A stretch of DNA of 64,000 bases. Origin: AC-32 sp963765785 (lineage in GTDB: Bacteria; Actinomycetota; Thermoleophilia; Gaiellales; Gaiellaceae). The DNA lies in assembly GCA_963765785.1 (NCBI GenBank), contig CAVXXW010000010.1:15192-79191 (forward strand), in the 5' to 3' direction. Position 1 is the stretch's first letter; each line of letters opens with the position of its first letter. The translations under genes were made by a program, and so were the position numbers. This document shows, one piece after another, positions 53,927-63,516 of the stretch. The notes below the pieces were generated by a model, which saw only the letters and a program-made list of their open reading frames with translations, made no database searches and was not told where the DNA came from.

Positions 53927-53983
53927 TTGACAAGATAGCACGATCGTTCGTATAGTCAGCCAACAAGACGACCGATCGTGCTA
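53927..53983 (+). promoter_or_regulatory. Promoter and inverted-repeat operator of the MFS operon
   Basis: TTGACA (53,927-53,932), 18 bases, TATAGT (53,951-53,956). TAGCACGATCG (53,936-53,946) and CGATCGTGCTA (53,973-53,983) are an exact inverted pair, one in the promoter spacer and one downstream of the -10, suiting TetR repression by occupancy or looping. AAGGAGG lies at 53,987-53,993. Confidence 0.65.
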
Positions 53984-53999
53984 ACTAAGGAGGACGAAG

Positions 54000-55457
54000 G
54001 TGACCACTACCGAGATGCGCGATGCGCAAGCCGTTCGGCTCAAGACGAGTCGCGGCGCGCTGACGCTGACGCTCTTGCTGCTCGTTCAGTTCCTGGACTT
54101 CCTCGACGTCTCGATCGTCAACGTCGCCCTGCCCTCGATCAAGCACGACCTGGGTTTCTCGGCCCAGAACCTGCAGTGGGTCGTCAGCGGCTATGTGCTC
54201 ACCTACGGCGGCTTCCTGCTCCTCGGCGGCCGTGCCGCCGACCTGATCGGCCGCCGCCGTGTCCTCCTCGGCGGTCTCGGCCTGTTCGCGCTCGCCTCGC
54301 TCGCCGGAGGTTTCGCGCAAACCGAAGCAGGCCTGATCGCCGCCCGCCTCGCCCAGGGCGCCGGCGCGGCCCTGATGGCGCCGGCGGCCCTCTCGATCCT
54401 GACCACCACCTTCACCCGGCCGCGCGAGCGCAACGCGGTGCTCGGGGCATGGGCGGCCGTCCCCGGCCTGGCCGGCGCCACCGGCGTCATGCTCAGCGGC
54501 GTCCTCACCCAGGGGCCGGGTTGGCGTTGGATCTTCTATCTGAACGTCCCGGTAACGGTGCTCGCCGCTCTCGGTGCGCTCCTGCTGATCTCGGCCAAGA
54601 CGGGCGGCCGGGCCGTCGGCGGCTTCGATCTCCGCGGGGCGGCGCTCGTGACGGGCGGGATGCTGCTGTTCATCTTCACGCTCGTCCGCGCGCCGGACGT
54701 CGGCTGGAGCAACACGAGGACCATCGCGGAACTCGTGGCTGCGATCGTCCTCCTCGCCGCCTTCGTCAGGAACGAGCGCGGCGCCAGCAACCCGCTCGTG
54801 CCGTTGTCGATCTTCCGGATCAGGGGCCTCGCGCCCGCGAACGCGACACAACTTCTCTCGTTCGGCGGGCTCTACGCGATGTTCTTCTTCCTCAGCCTGT
54901 ACATGCAGAACGTCCTCGGCTACTCGCCGATCAACACGGGACTGGCCTATCTCCCGGTAACCGGCGGGTTCATGATCGCGGTCGCGGTCGCCACGCCACT
55001 GATGCCGCGGATCGGCACCAAGCCGGTCATCGTCACTGGAGCGCTCGTAGCGAGCGGAGGAATCTACGTCCTCTCGCACGTACCTGTCGACGGAACCTTC
55101 CTCGCCAACCTCCTGCCCGGAATCAGCGCCGTCGCCATCGGACTCGGCTGCGTCTTCACCGGCGTCACCACAGCAGCCACCGACGGCGTCGCACCCGACA
55201 AGGCGGGCGTCGCCTCGGGCTTGCTCAACGCCTCCATGCAGTTCGGCGGCGCGCTCGGCCTCGCCGTACTCTCGGCCGTCGCAACACAGCGGACAAACAG
55301 CATCCTCGCCTCAGGCGGCGCGAGCCCGCTCGCCCTCACCGCCGGGTTCCAACGCGCCTTCCTCGTCGGTACGGGGTTCGTCCTTGTCGCCGCGGCCATC
55401 GCCGCTACGGCTGCCAACCGGCGACCAGGCAAGAGCTCGGTCGGAGCGACAACATGA
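54000..55457 (+). CDS. MFS drug transporter, DHA2/EmrB-QacA type, 14 helices (485 aa)
   Basis: QFLDFLDVSIVNVALPSIKH is the motif-1/D1 region of DHA2 pumps; LQWVVSGYVLTYGGFLLLGG and RAADLIGRRRVLLGGLGLFA (motif A), VMLSGVLTQGPGWRWIFYLN (motif C). Proton-driven drug efflux by family. GTG 54000. Its stop overlaps the next start (ATGA); it is controlled by the divergent TetR. Confidence 0.94.
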   Translation: MTTTEMRDAQAVRLKTSRGALTLTLLLLVQFLDFLDVSIVNVALPSIKHDLGFSAQNLQWVVSGYVLTYGGFLLLGGRAADLIGRRRVLLGGLGLFALASLAGGFAQTEAGLIAARLAQGAGAALMAPAALSILTTTFTRPRERNAVLGAWAAVPGLAGATGVMLSGVLTQGPGWRWIFYLNVPVTVLAALGALLLISAKTGGRAVGGFDLRGAALVTGGMLLFIFTLVRAPDVGWSNTRTIAELVAAIVLLAAFVRNERGASNPLVPLSIFRIRGLAPANATQLLSFGGLYAMFFFLSLYMQNVLGYSPINTGLAYLPVTGGFMIAVAVATPLMPRIGTKPVIVTGALVASGGIYVLSHVPVDGTFLANLLPGISAVAIGLGCVFTGVTTAATDGVAPDKAGVASGLLNASMQFGGALGLAVLSAVATQRTNSILASGGASPLALTAGFQRAFLVGTGFVLVAAAIAATAANRRPGKSSVGATT

Positions 55458-55945
55458 GCGCGGCCGCTCGCGTGAACGCGATCCTGCATCTCGAGAAGAT
55501 GCTGCGCGCGCCGAGAGCACGCGTATTTGCGGCGTTCGTTGACGAGGGCGCGCTCGCAGCGTGGTGGGGCCCCAACGACTTCACAGTTCCCGACGTCGAG
55601 ATCTGCGCTCGCGAGGGCGAGAGGTACCGCTTCACGATGCAGCCGCCGGAGGGAACAGCGTTCCACATCACCGGCAAGTTCCGCGAAGTCGAGCCACCGC
55701 AGCGCCTCGTCTACACGTTCGAGTACGAGGAGCCGGATCCTGATGATCAGGAGACTCTGGTCACGCTCTCGTTCGTGGATGTTGCCGAGGGAACGTTGCT
55801 TGTTCTCGACCAGGGGCCGTTCGCAACCAAGGCCCGACGCGCTCTGCACGAGACGGGCTGGGCGGAGACGCTGGACGGGCTCGAACGGTTTCTGGCGCTA
55901 GGGGTCACACACACGTCGGATCGGAGGCACAGCGATGACAGTTGA
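55454..55945 (+). CDS. SRPBCC (AHSA1-type) domain protein (163 aa)
   Basis: LHLEKMLRAPRARVFAAFVD, ALAAWWGPNDFTVPDVEICA and RYRFTMQPPEGTAFHITGKF match AHSA1/START-like proteins, ending in LHETGWAETLDGLERFLA. It may bind a small hydrophobic ligand. Translation coupled to the MFS gene. Confidence 0.9.
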   Translation: MSAAARVNAILHLEKMLRAPRARVFAAFVDEGALAAWWGPNDFTVPDVEICAREGERYRFTMQPPEGTAFHITGKFREVEPPQRLVYTFEYEEPDPDDQETLVTLSFVDVAEGTLLVLDQGPFATKARRALHETGWAETLDGLERFLALGVTHTSDRRHSDDS

Positions 55946-56435
55946 ATCGGATACGTGGCGCGGAGAGCGCATGAAGAAGACGGGTACTACGGTTCGATAC
56001 GAGACGCGCACGACGATCGACCGACCGATCGGCGACGTGTTCGCGCGCCTGGCGGACATCGATGGTTACCGGACGTGGATGCACCGTACGGGCTTGTTCC
56101 GCCGGTCCGGCCAAACCTCTGACGGTCCTCGAGGCCCAGGAACCGCGTACGTCGACGCTACGAGGATGGGCACCTTCCGCGGCCAAATAACGGACTACCA
56201 GTCGCCGTCGCGGATCGGGTTCCGCGAGACTCTGCGGTTGTTCGGCTCCGACCTGATGGAGGCGAGACCCGAGTACGTCCTCGAAGCGGACCGGGACAGG
56301 ACGATCGTCCATCACATCGCGGAGGGTGAGCTCTTCGGCTTGATGCGATTGATGAAGCCGGTTGCGGCGCTGCTGGCACGAAGCGAGCGGACGCGAACCA
56401 TCAAGTCGTTGAGGCGCTCGCTGGAGTCGGGGTAG
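55935..56435 (+). CDS. SRPBCC polyketide cyclase-like protein (166 aa)
   Basis: TTIDRPIGDVFARLADIDGY, RTWMHRTGLFRRSGQTSDGP, GQITDYQSPSRIGFRETLRL: the START-like binding fold. Overlaps the previous gene by 11 bases. Possibly handles the same ligand as the transporter. The start could be the internal ATG 55971 (MKKTGTTVRYE). Confidence 0.85.
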   Translation: MTVESDTWRGERMKKTGTTVRYETRTTIDRPIGDVFARLADIDGYRTWMHRTGLFRRSGQTSDGPRGPGTAYVDATRMGTFRGQITDYQSPSRIGFRETLRLFGSDLMEARPEYVLEADRDRTIVHHIAEGELFGLMRLMKPVAALLARSERTRTIKSLRRSLESG

Positions 56436-56508
56436 ACCCCCGACAGCCTGGCTAGCGGGGAAAGCGAGGGAGAAGGGGCGCGGGGGCGCCCCCTCTCCTC
56501 CCCGGTTG

Positions 56509-56925
56509 CTACCGCTGGTGCGGGTCGAGGCTGTCGAGGAAGGCGCGTGGGGAGAGCACGGGGATCGAACCTTCGAGTTCCAGCAGGTGCGCGTCTCCGG
56601 TTACGAGCGTGGCGTGCGCGGACGCCGCCGCCGCGATCAGATAGTCGTCCTTGGGGTCTCTCGAGGTGACGCGAGGCCCCGTTTCGGGATCCTCGACCCA
56701 TTCGGCGAGACCGCGCAAGAGCTCCAGGAACCCGCTGATCTCTGCCTCGTCGAGGTGACGCCGGAGTGTCGGTCGCGCGAGCGTGGCCTCGAACTCGTGG
56801 AGCAAGCGCCTGGTTACGACGAGCTCGAACTCCCCCTCGAGCCACTTAGCGAGCAGACGCGCGGGTGCTCCAGCACGCGAGAGCAGCCCCGAGATGAGGA
56901 CGTTGGCGTCGAAGAGTGCTCGCAC
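56509..56925 (-). CDS. PIN-domain toxin (VapC-like, arm 1)
   Basis: 138 residues: MRALFDANVLISGLLSRAGA has the first catalytic Asp; VTRRLLHEFEATLARP the Glu; SRDPKDDYLIAAAASAHATL the Asp pair; VTGDAHLLELEG the last Asp. It is the putative toxin PIN family (TIGR00305-like), a Mg-dependent RNase. The antitoxin gene overlaps its GTG start by one base. Confidence 0.88.
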   Translation of the reverse strand: MRALFDANVLISGLLSRAGAPARLLAKWLEGEFELVVTRRLLHEFEATLARPTLRRHLDEAEISGFLELLRGLAEWVEDPETGPRVTSRDPKDDYLIAAAASAHATLVTGDAHLLELEGSIPVLSPRAFLDSLDPHQR

Positions 56926-57149
56926 TAGCCGCGGCGGGCGGTGTGCTGTTCCTCGACCGCGAGGGTCAACGCGTCAACCTCACTGAGTTTCGCCTTGGCC
57001 CAGATCTGTTCGAGCAGCTCGAGGCCGAGATCGCGCCGCAGCGCCTGCTCGATCACCTCGCTGTCGCGCCGGCCGGTACGCGCCGCCTTGACCCGCACGG
57101 CGCGCAGGACCCGCTCGTCGAGTGTCACCGTCGTCCGCAGTTTCGGCAT
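56925..57149 (-). CDS. Ribbon-helix-helix antitoxin (arm 1)
   Basis: 74 residues. PKLRTTVTLDERVLRAVRVK and AARTGRRDSEVIEQALRRDL are the RHH DNA-binding fold; the C-terminal tail (LGLELLEQIWAKAKLSEVDA) should wrap the PIN toxin. It is upstream of and coupled to the toxin and probably represses the pair. Confidence 0.85.
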   Translation of the reverse strand: MPKLRTTVTLDERVLRAVRVKAARTGRRDSEVIEQALRRDLGLELLEQIWAKAKLSEVDALTLAVEEQHTARRG

Positions 57150-57429
57150 AACGGCATCATAGCATCACTACGCATACTGAAATGAGGCCTGCAACGAGGG
57201 CAACCTTCGCCTCGGCCCCCGAGCGACGCCAGCCCGTCTCCTAGGGGGAACCTTGTGCGGATTCGAGTCCCCCGAGATCGTTCCAGAGGAGAGTCCATTA
57301 CCCGTTCCTGACCGCCAACTACGACGATCCAGTTCGCGCGAAGGGCCTGCTACGGTGGCTCGCGGCCGCGGTTCGGCGTTCGCACCTTCTTATGCAGGCG
57401 TCTCCCTCCCAGCGTCGCAGGCGCTAGTC

Positions 57430-59286
57430 GTGCTCGCTCGCCGCAATGACCTGCGCAACGTCGCGATCATCGCGCACGTCGACCATGGGAAGACGACGCT
57501 GGTCGACGCGATGCTCTGGCAGTCCGGCTCGTTCCGCGAGAACCAGGACGTCGCGGAGCGCGTGATGGACTCGATGGATCTCGAGCGCGAGAAGGGCATC
57601 ACGATCCTCGCCAAGAACACGGCTGTGTCGCTGGGCGACACGAGGATCAACATCGTCGACACGCCGGGCCACGCCGACTTCGGCGGCGAGGTGGAGCGTG
57701 CCCTGACGATGGTGGACGGCGTGCTGCTGCTCGTCGACGCGTCCGAGGGGCCGCTGCCGCAGACGCGGTTCGTCCTGCGTAAGGCGTTGGAGCTGAAGTT
57801 GCCGGTTGTGCTCGTGATCAACAAGGTCGATCGCAGCGACGCGCGGCCAGCCGAGGTCGTGAACGAGGTGTACGAGCTGTTCCTCGATCTCGACGCGGAG
57901 AGTTCGCAGATCGAGTTTCCGATCGTGTACGCAAACGCGCGCGCGGGTCGCGCGGGAGTCGCCGCGGACGAGAACAAGCTCGCGCCCGATCTCGGCCCGC
58001 TGTTCACGACGCTGCTCGACACGATCCCGGCGCCGAGCTACGACCCCGAGCATCCGCTGCAGGCGCTTGTCACGAATCTCGACGCGAGCCCGTACGTCGG
58101 CCGGCTTGCGCTGTTGCGGATTCGCCACGGGACGCTGCGCAAGGGCGCGCCGATTGCCTGGTGCCGTTCCGACGGGACGATCCAGCAGGCGCGAGTGACC
58201 GAGCTGTACATCACCGAGGCACTCGACCGCGTTCCCGCCGACCAGGCGGGGCCCGGCGAGATTGTCGCGCTCGCCGGATTGCCCGAGGTAACGATCGGCG
58301 AGACGATCGCCGATCCCGACGATCCGCGGCCGCTGCCGGTGACGACGGTCGACGAGCCGAGCTTGTCGGTGACGATCGGGATCAACACGAGCCCGCTCGC
58401 CGGCACCGAGGGGACGCGGTTGACCGCGAGCCAGGTGAAGCAGCGCCTCGATGCGGAGCTCGTCGGCAATGTTTCTTTGCGCGTCCTGCCGACGGCGCGC
58501 CCCGATGCATGGGAAGTACAGGGCCGCGGCGAGTTGCAGCTCGCGATCCTCGTCGAGCTGATGCGCCGCGAGGGTTTCGAGCTGACGGTCGGCAAGCCGG
58601 AGGTGTTGACGAAGGAGGTCGACGGCAAACGGCTTGAACCGGTCGAGCGTGTCGCAATCGACATTCCGGAGGAGTTCATCGGTGTCGTTACGCAACTGCT
58701 AGCGCTGCGCAAAGGCAGGCTGCAGGAGATGGTGAATCACGGCACCGGCTGGGCACGTATGGAGTACCTCGTGCCCGCACGCGCGTTGATCGGCTTTCGC
58801 ACGGAGTTCCTCACCGAGTCGCGCGGCACCGGGATCCTGCACCACGTGTTCGAGGCGTGGGAGCCGTGGCACGGCGAGCTCCGCACGCGACCGAGCGGCA
58901 GCCTCGTCGCCGACCGGCGCGGTCAGGCGACCGGGTTTGCGATCGCCAACCTGCAGGAGCGCGGGTCGCTCTTCATCGCGCCCGGCGACGAGTTGTACGA
59001 AGGGATGGTCGTCGGCGAGAACTCGCGCGACAACGATCTCGACGTGAACGCGTCGAAGCCGAAGAAGCTGACGAACATGCGCGCCGCTTCTGGCGACGAG
59101 CTCGTCCGCCTGATTCCGCCGCGGCCACTGTCGCTCGAACTGTCACTCGAGTTCATCCGCAACGACGAGGCGGTCGAGGTCACGCCGCAGTCGATTCGGC
59201 TCAGGAAGGTCGAACTGTCAGCATCGAAGCGGCAAACGCTGGCATCGCGGGCCAAGCGCGAGCGCACGGCTACAGCGCAGGCGTGA
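57430..59286 (+). CDS. typA: Ribosome-associated GTPase TypA/BipA (arm 1)
   Basis: Translational GTPase acting on 50S assembly and stress. 618 residues from GTG 57430: IIAHVDHGKTTLVDAMLWQS (P loop), EKGITILAKNTAV (switch 1), DTPGHADFGGEVERALTMVD, NKVDRSDARPAE. C-terminal TypA parts: GRGELQLAILVELMRREGFE and RTEFLTESRGTGILHHVFEA. The frame upstream to 57,253 is open but not family-like. Confidence 0.95.
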   Translation: MLARRNDLRNVAIIAHVDHGKTTLVDAMLWQSGSFRENQDVAERVMDSMDLEREKGITILAKNTAVSLGDTRINIVDTPGHADFGGEVERALTMVDGVLLLVDASEGPLPQTRFVLRKALELKLPVVLVINKVDRSDARPAEVVNEVYELFLDLDAESSQIEFPIVYANARAGRAGVAADENKLAPDLGPLFTTLLDTIPAPSYDPEHPLQALVTNLDASPYVGRLALLRIRHGTLRKGAPIAWCRSDGTIQQARVTELYITEALDRVPADQAGPGEIVALAGLPEVTIGETIADPDDPRPLPVTTVDEPSLSVTIGINTSPLAGTEGTRLTASQVKQRLDAELVGNVSLRVLPTARPDAWEVQGRGELQLAILVELMRREGFELTVGKPEVLTKEVDGKRLEPVERVAIDIPEEFIGVVTQLLALRKGRLQEMVNHGTGWARMEYLVPARALIGFRTEFLTESRGTGILHHVFEAWEPWHGELRTRPSGSLVADRRGQATGFAIANLQERGSLFIAPGDELYEGMVVGENSRDNDLDVNASKPKKLTNMRAASGDELVRLIPPRPLSLELSLEFIRNDEAVEVTPQSIRLRKVELSASKRQTLASRAKRERTATAQA

Positions 59287-59486
59287 GCAAACCCCGACGG
59301 TACGACGGTCTCCCTCTTCACGCAAGCCGACTAGCGGCTGACAGACCAGGCGCGGACCGGCGCGCAGCGCCGGCCGTCGAGGTGTTGTCTTCCAACCGTC
59401 CCGCGGCGGGTCACCGGATCGCTGGCACTCCAGCCTTTGCGCGGCCGCCGTCGCCCATGCGCCGGGCTCGGATACCTTGATGGCGC

Positions 59487-59858
59487 ATGCGAGTGTTTTC
59501 GTCACCGCCGGGAGGCGAGAACTCGGACACCACCGATCCGGTCTCATGGCTTCAGATCGCGCAGGGTTGGAATGTGGTCGCGTCCGACGGAGTGATCATC
59601 GGCACGGTTGAGCAGGTCGAGGGCGACAAGCAGGACGACATCTTCGATGGTCTCGCCGTGCAGTCGGCCCAGCCGGGCCAGCTTCTCTACGTGCCCGGCG
59701 AGCAGGTCGGTCTGATCTATCCTGGCCAGGTGACGCTGAAGGTTGCGTCCGCGGAGGCTGAGAAGCTCGAGCCATTCCAGGCCCCTCCGCCGGAGACCAA
59801 GTGGCTGCCGGGCAAGGCGCCGGGCCGACTATCCAGGTGGATTCGGGGAGGGCGTTAG
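59487..59858 (+). CDS. PRC-barrel-like protein (123 aa, arm 1)
   Basis: ATG 59487. WLQIAQGWNVVASDGVIIGT then VEQVEGDKQDDIFDGLAVQS and YVPGEQVGLIYPGQVTLKVA suggest a PRC-barrel or DUF2171-like beta barrel, with a basic end (KAPGRLSRWIRGGR). Short signal absent; cytoplasmic. Confidence 0.75.
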   Translation: MRVFSSPPGGENSDTTDPVSWLQIAQGWNVVASDGVIIGTVEQVEGDKQDDIFDGLAVQSAQPGQLLYVPGEQVGLIYPGQVTLKVASAEAEKLEPFQAPPPETKWLPGKAPGRLSRWIRGGR

Positions 59859-60199
59859 CACTCGGCGGGTCGGACAGGAAGTCGCGCTCAGGGGTCTGTC
59901 CCTATGCGCACAGCCGAGCTCGAAGACCCGGTCGTCGCGGAACAGGTATGAGCTTCTTTGGCGCGAGCCGGCATCCCGGTGCCACTCCGCTTCCGAGCGA
60001 GCGGCTCCCGGGTTAGAGACCGGTTCGTGACGCTGCAAGCCGCAGCCTCACCGAGGGGTCGCGCGCCTCCATAGCTCCCCTATGCCTGAGGCGGTCACCA
60101 GGCAGGCGGCTCGTGGGCTCCGCTGGGCTACGACTACGATGGCGTCCCGGTTGCGCGCAGCGCCGCTCGACGGCGCGGGCGAGCTCGACCCGGCGCGAC

Positions 60200-60307
60200 G
60201 TCACGCCCACCCTGCGGAACATCTTCCGCAAGGTCGGCGTGACGTCGCGGGTCGAACTCGCCCGCGCCGTCGAGCGGGCGCTGCGCGCAACCGGGACGCC
60301 ATCGTAG
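60200..60307 (+). pseudogene. LuxR-type HTH fragment at the palindrome centre
   Basis: TLRNIFRKVGVTSRVELARA then VERALRATGTPS and stop (60,305-60,307): the end of a LuxR/NarL recognition helix. Only the last ~35 residues exist; the sequence folds back here at TGCGGAA-CATC-TTCCGCA (60,213-60,230). The mirrored copy (minus strand, about 60,134-60,240) is garbled by indels. Confidence 0.75.
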
Positions 60308-60381
60308 TCGTAGCCCAGCGGAGCCCACGAGCCGCCTGCCTGGTGACCGCCTCAGGCATAGGGGAGCTATGGAGGCGCGCT

Positions 60382-60422
60382 ACCGGTTGGTGAGGCTGCG
60401 GCTTGCAGCCTCACCAACCGGT
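60382..60422. terminator. Perfect 18-bp hairpin (arm 2)
   Basis: ACCGGTTGGTGAGGCTGC, 5-base loop, GCAGCCTCACCAACCGGT. It lies between the convergent LuxR fragment and the PRC-like gene. The mirror copy at 60,019-60,059 has the same layout but several mismatches. Confidence 0.65.
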
Positions 60423-60582
60423 CTCTAACCCGGGAGCCGCTCGCTCGGAAGCGGAGTGGCACCGGGATGCCGGCTCGCGCCAAAGAAGCTCATACCTGTT
60501 CCGCGACGACCGGGTCTTCGAGCTCGGCTGTGCGCATAGGGACAGACCCCTGAGCGCGACTTCCTGTCCGACCCGCCGAGTG

Positions 60583-60954
60583 CTAACGCCCTCCCCGAAT
60601 CCACCTGGATAGTCGGCCCGGCGCCTTGCCCGGCAGCCACTTGGTCTCCGGCGGAGGGGCCTGGAATGGCTCGAGCTTCTCAGCCTCCGCGGACGCAACC
60701 TTCAGCGTCACCTGGCCAGGATAGATCAGACCGACCTGCTCGCCGGGCACGTAGAGAAGCTGGCCCGGCTGGGCCGACTGCACGGCGAGACCATCGAAGA
60801 TGTCGTCCTGCTTGTCGCCCTCGACCTGCTCAACCGTGCCGATGATCACTCCGTCGGACGCGACCACATTCCAACCCTGCGCGATCTGAAGCCATGAGAC
60901 CGGATCGGTGGTGTCCGAGTTCTCGCCTCCCGGCGGTGACGAAAACACTCGCAT
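60583..60954 (-). CDS. PRC-barrel-like protein (arm 2 duplicate)
   Basis: Identical protein to 59,487-59,858, mirrored. Likely the same gene represented twice. Confidence 0.7.
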   Translation of the reverse strand: MRVFSSPPGGENSDTTDPVSWLQIAQGWNVVASDGVIIGTVEQVEGDKQDDIFDGLAVQSAQPGQLLYVPGEQVGLIYPGQVTLKVASAEAEKLEPFQAPPPETKWLPGKAPGRLSRWIRGGR

Positions 60955-61154
60955 GCGCCATCAAGGTATCCGAGCCCGGCGCATGGGTGACGGCGGCCGC
61001 GCAAAGGCTGGAGTGCCAGCGATCCGGTGACCCGCCGCGGGACGGTTGGAAGACAACACCTCGACGGCCGGCGCTGCGCGCCGGTCCGCGCCTGGTCTGT
61101 CAGCCGCTAGTCGGCTTGCGTGAAGAGGGAGACCGTCGTACCGTCGGGGTTTGC

Positions 61155-63011
61155 TCACGCCTGCGCTGTAGCCGTGCGCTCGCGCTTGGCCCGCGATGCC
61201 AGCGTTTGCCGCTTCGATGCTGACAGTTCGACCTTCCTGAGCCGAATCGACTGCGGCGTGACCTCGACCGCCTCGTCGTTGCGGATGAACTCGAGTGACA
61301 GTTCGAGCGACAGTGGCCGCGGCGGAATCAGGCGGACGAGCTCGTCGCCAGAAGCGGCGCGCATGTTCGTCAGCTTCTTCGGCTTCGACGCGTTCACGTC
61401 GAGATCGTTGTCGCGCGAGTTCTCGCCGACGACCATCCCTTCGTACAACTCGTCGCCGGGCGCGATGAAGAGCGACCCGCGCTCCTGCAGGTTGGCGATC
61501 GCAAACCCGGTCGCCTGACCGCGCCGGTCGGCGACGAGGCTGCCGCTCGGTCGCGTGCGGAGCTCGCCGTGCCACGGCTCCCACGCCTCGAACACGTGGT
61601 GCAGGATCCCGGTGCCGCGCGACTCGGTGAGGAACTCCGTGCGAAAGCCGATCAACGCGCGTGCGGGCACGAGGTACTCCATACGTGCCCAGCCGGTGCC
61701 GTGATTCACCATCTCCTGCAGCCTGCCTTTGCGCAGCGCTAGCAGTTGCGTAACGACACCGATGAACTCCTCCGGAATGTCGATTGCGACACGCTCGACC
61801 GGTTCAAGCCGTTTGCCGTCGACCTCCTTCGTCAACACCTCCGGCTTGCCGACCGTCAGCTCGAAACCCTCGCGGCGCATCAGCTCGACGAGGATCGCGA
61901 GCTGCAACTCGCCGCGGCCCTGTACTTCCCATGCATCGGGGCGCGCCGTCGGCAGGACGCGCAAAGAAACATTGCCGACGAGCTCCGCATCGAGGCGCTG
62001 CTTCACCTGGCTCGCGGTCAACCGCGTCCCCTCGGTGCCGGCGAGCGGGCTCGTGTTGATCCCGATCGTCACCGACAAGCTCGGCTCGTCGACCGTCGTC
62101 ACCGGCAGCGGCCGCGGATCGTCGGGATCGGCGATCGTCTCGCCGATCGTTACCTCGGGCAATCCGGCGAGCGCGACAATCTCGCCGGGCCCCGCCTGGT
62201 CGGCGGGAACGCGGTCGAGTGCCTCGGTGATGTACAGCTCGGTCACTCGCGCCTGCTGGATCGTCCCGTCGGAACGGCACCAGGCAATCGGCGCGCCCTT
62301 GCGCAGCGTCCCGTGGCGAATCCGCAACAGCGCAAGCCGGCCGACGTACGGGCTCGCGTCGAGATTCGTGACAAGCGCCTGCAGCGGATGCTCGGGGTCG
62401 TAGCTCGGCGCCGGGATCGTGTCGAGCAGCGTCGTGAACAGCGGGCCGAGATCGGGCGCGAGCTTGTTCTCGTCCGCGGCGACTCCCGCGCGACCCGCGC
62501 GCGCGTTTGCGTACACGATCGGAAACTCGATCTGCGAACTCTCCGCGTCGAGATCGAGGAACAGCTCGTACACCTCGTTCACGACCTCGGCTGGCCGCGC
62601 GTCGCTGCGATCGACCTTGTTGATCACGAGCACAACCGGCAACTTCAGCTCCAACGCCTTACGCAGGACGAACCGCGTCTGCGGCAGCGGCCCCTCGGAC
62701 GCGTCGACGAGCAGCAGCACGCCGTCCACCATCGTCAGGGCACGCTCCACCTCGCCGCCGAAGTCGGCGTGGCCCGGCGTGTCGACGATGTTGATCCTCG
62801 TGTCGCCCAGCGACACAGCCGTGTTCTTGGCGAGGATCGTGATGCCCTTCTCGCGCTCGAGATCCATCGAGTCCATCACGCGCTCCGCGACGTCCTGGTT
62901 CTCGCGGAACGAGCCGGACTGCCAGAGCATCGCGTCGACCAGCGTCGTCTTCCCATGGTCGACGTGCGCGATGATCGCGACGTTGCGCAGGTCATTGCGG
63001 CGAGCGAGCAC
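61155..63011 (-). CDS. typA: TypA/BipA (arm 2 duplicate)
   Basis: Identical 618-residue protein to arm 1 in inverse orientation. Bacteria rarely carry two identical typA genes in head-on inverted copies, so I treat it as a duplicate of one locus. Confidence 0.75.
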   Translation of the reverse strand: MLARRNDLRNVAIIAHVDHGKTTLVDAMLWQSGSFRENQDVAERVMDSMDLEREKGITILAKNTAVSLGDTRINIVDTPGHADFGGEVERALTMVDGVLLLVDASEGPLPQTRFVLRKALELKLPVVLVINKVDRSDARPAEVVNEVYELFLDLDAESSQIEFPIVYANARAGRAGVAADENKLAPDLGPLFTTLLDTIPAPSYDPEHPLQALVTNLDASPYVGRLALLRIRHGTLRKGAPIAWCRSDGTIQQARVTELYITEALDRVPADQAGPGEIVALAGLPEVTIGETIADPDDPRPLPVTTVDEPSLSVTIGINTSPLAGTEGTRLTASQVKQRLDAELVGNVSLRVLPTARPDAWEVQGRGELQLAILVELMRREGFELTVGKPEVLTKEVDGKRLEPVERVAIDIPEEFIGVVTQLLALRKGRLQEMVNHGTGWARMEYLVPARALIGFRTEFLTESRGTGILHHVFEAWEPWHGELRTRPSGSLVADRRGQATGFAIANLQERGSLFIAPGDELYEGMVVGENSRDNDLDVNASKPKKLTNMRAASGDELVRLIPPRPLSLELSLEFIRNDEAVEVTPQSIRLRKVELSASKRQTLASRAKRERTATAQA

Positions 63012-63291
63012 GACTAGCGCCTGCGACGCTGGGAGGGAGACGCCTGCATAAGAAGGTGCGAACGCCGAACCGCGGCCGCGAGCCACCGTAGCAGGCCCTT
63101 CGCGCGAACTGGATCGTCGTAGTTGGCGGTCAGGAACGGGTAATGGACTCTCCTCTGGAACGATCTCGGGGGACTCGAATCCGCACAAGGTTCCCCCTAG
63201 GAGACGGGCTGGCGTCGCTCGGGGGCCGAGGCGAAGGTTGCCCTCGTTGCAGGCCTCATTTCAGTATGCGTAGTGATGCTATGATGCCGTT

Positions 63292-63516
63292 ATGCCGAAA
63301 CTGCGGACGACGGTGACACTCGACGAGCGGGTCCTGCGCGCCGTGCGGGTCAAGGCGGCGCGTACCGGCCGGCGCGACAGCGAGGTGATCGAGCAGGCGC
63401 TGCGGCGCGATCTCGGCCTCGAGCTGCTCGAACAGATCTGGGCCAAGGCGAAACTCAGTGAGGTTGACGCGTTGACCCTCGCGGTCGAGGAACAGCACAC
63501 CGCCCGCCGCGGCTAG
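63292..63516 (+). CDS. Ribbon-helix-helix antitoxin (arm 2 duplicate)
   Basis: Identical to 56,925-57,149, mirrored, and again coupled to a PIN gene. Confidence 0.7.
   Translation: MPKLRTTVTLDERVLRAVRVKAARTGRRDSEVIEQALRRDLGLELLEQIWAKAKLSEVDALTLAVEEQHTARRG

Noticed and set aside
57241..57275. tRNA-like GATTCGAGTCCCCC string
   Set aside because: The flanking 5-base stems of a T-arm do not pair and no cloverleaf surrounds it.
57253..57429. N-terminal extension of TypA
   Set aside because: 60 extra codons without family similarity; TypA length and homology fit GTG 57430.
61155..63011. A second functional typA gene
   Set aside because: DNA-identical mirror of the first within an inverted repeat running to the window edge; counted as one locus until reads prove otherwise.
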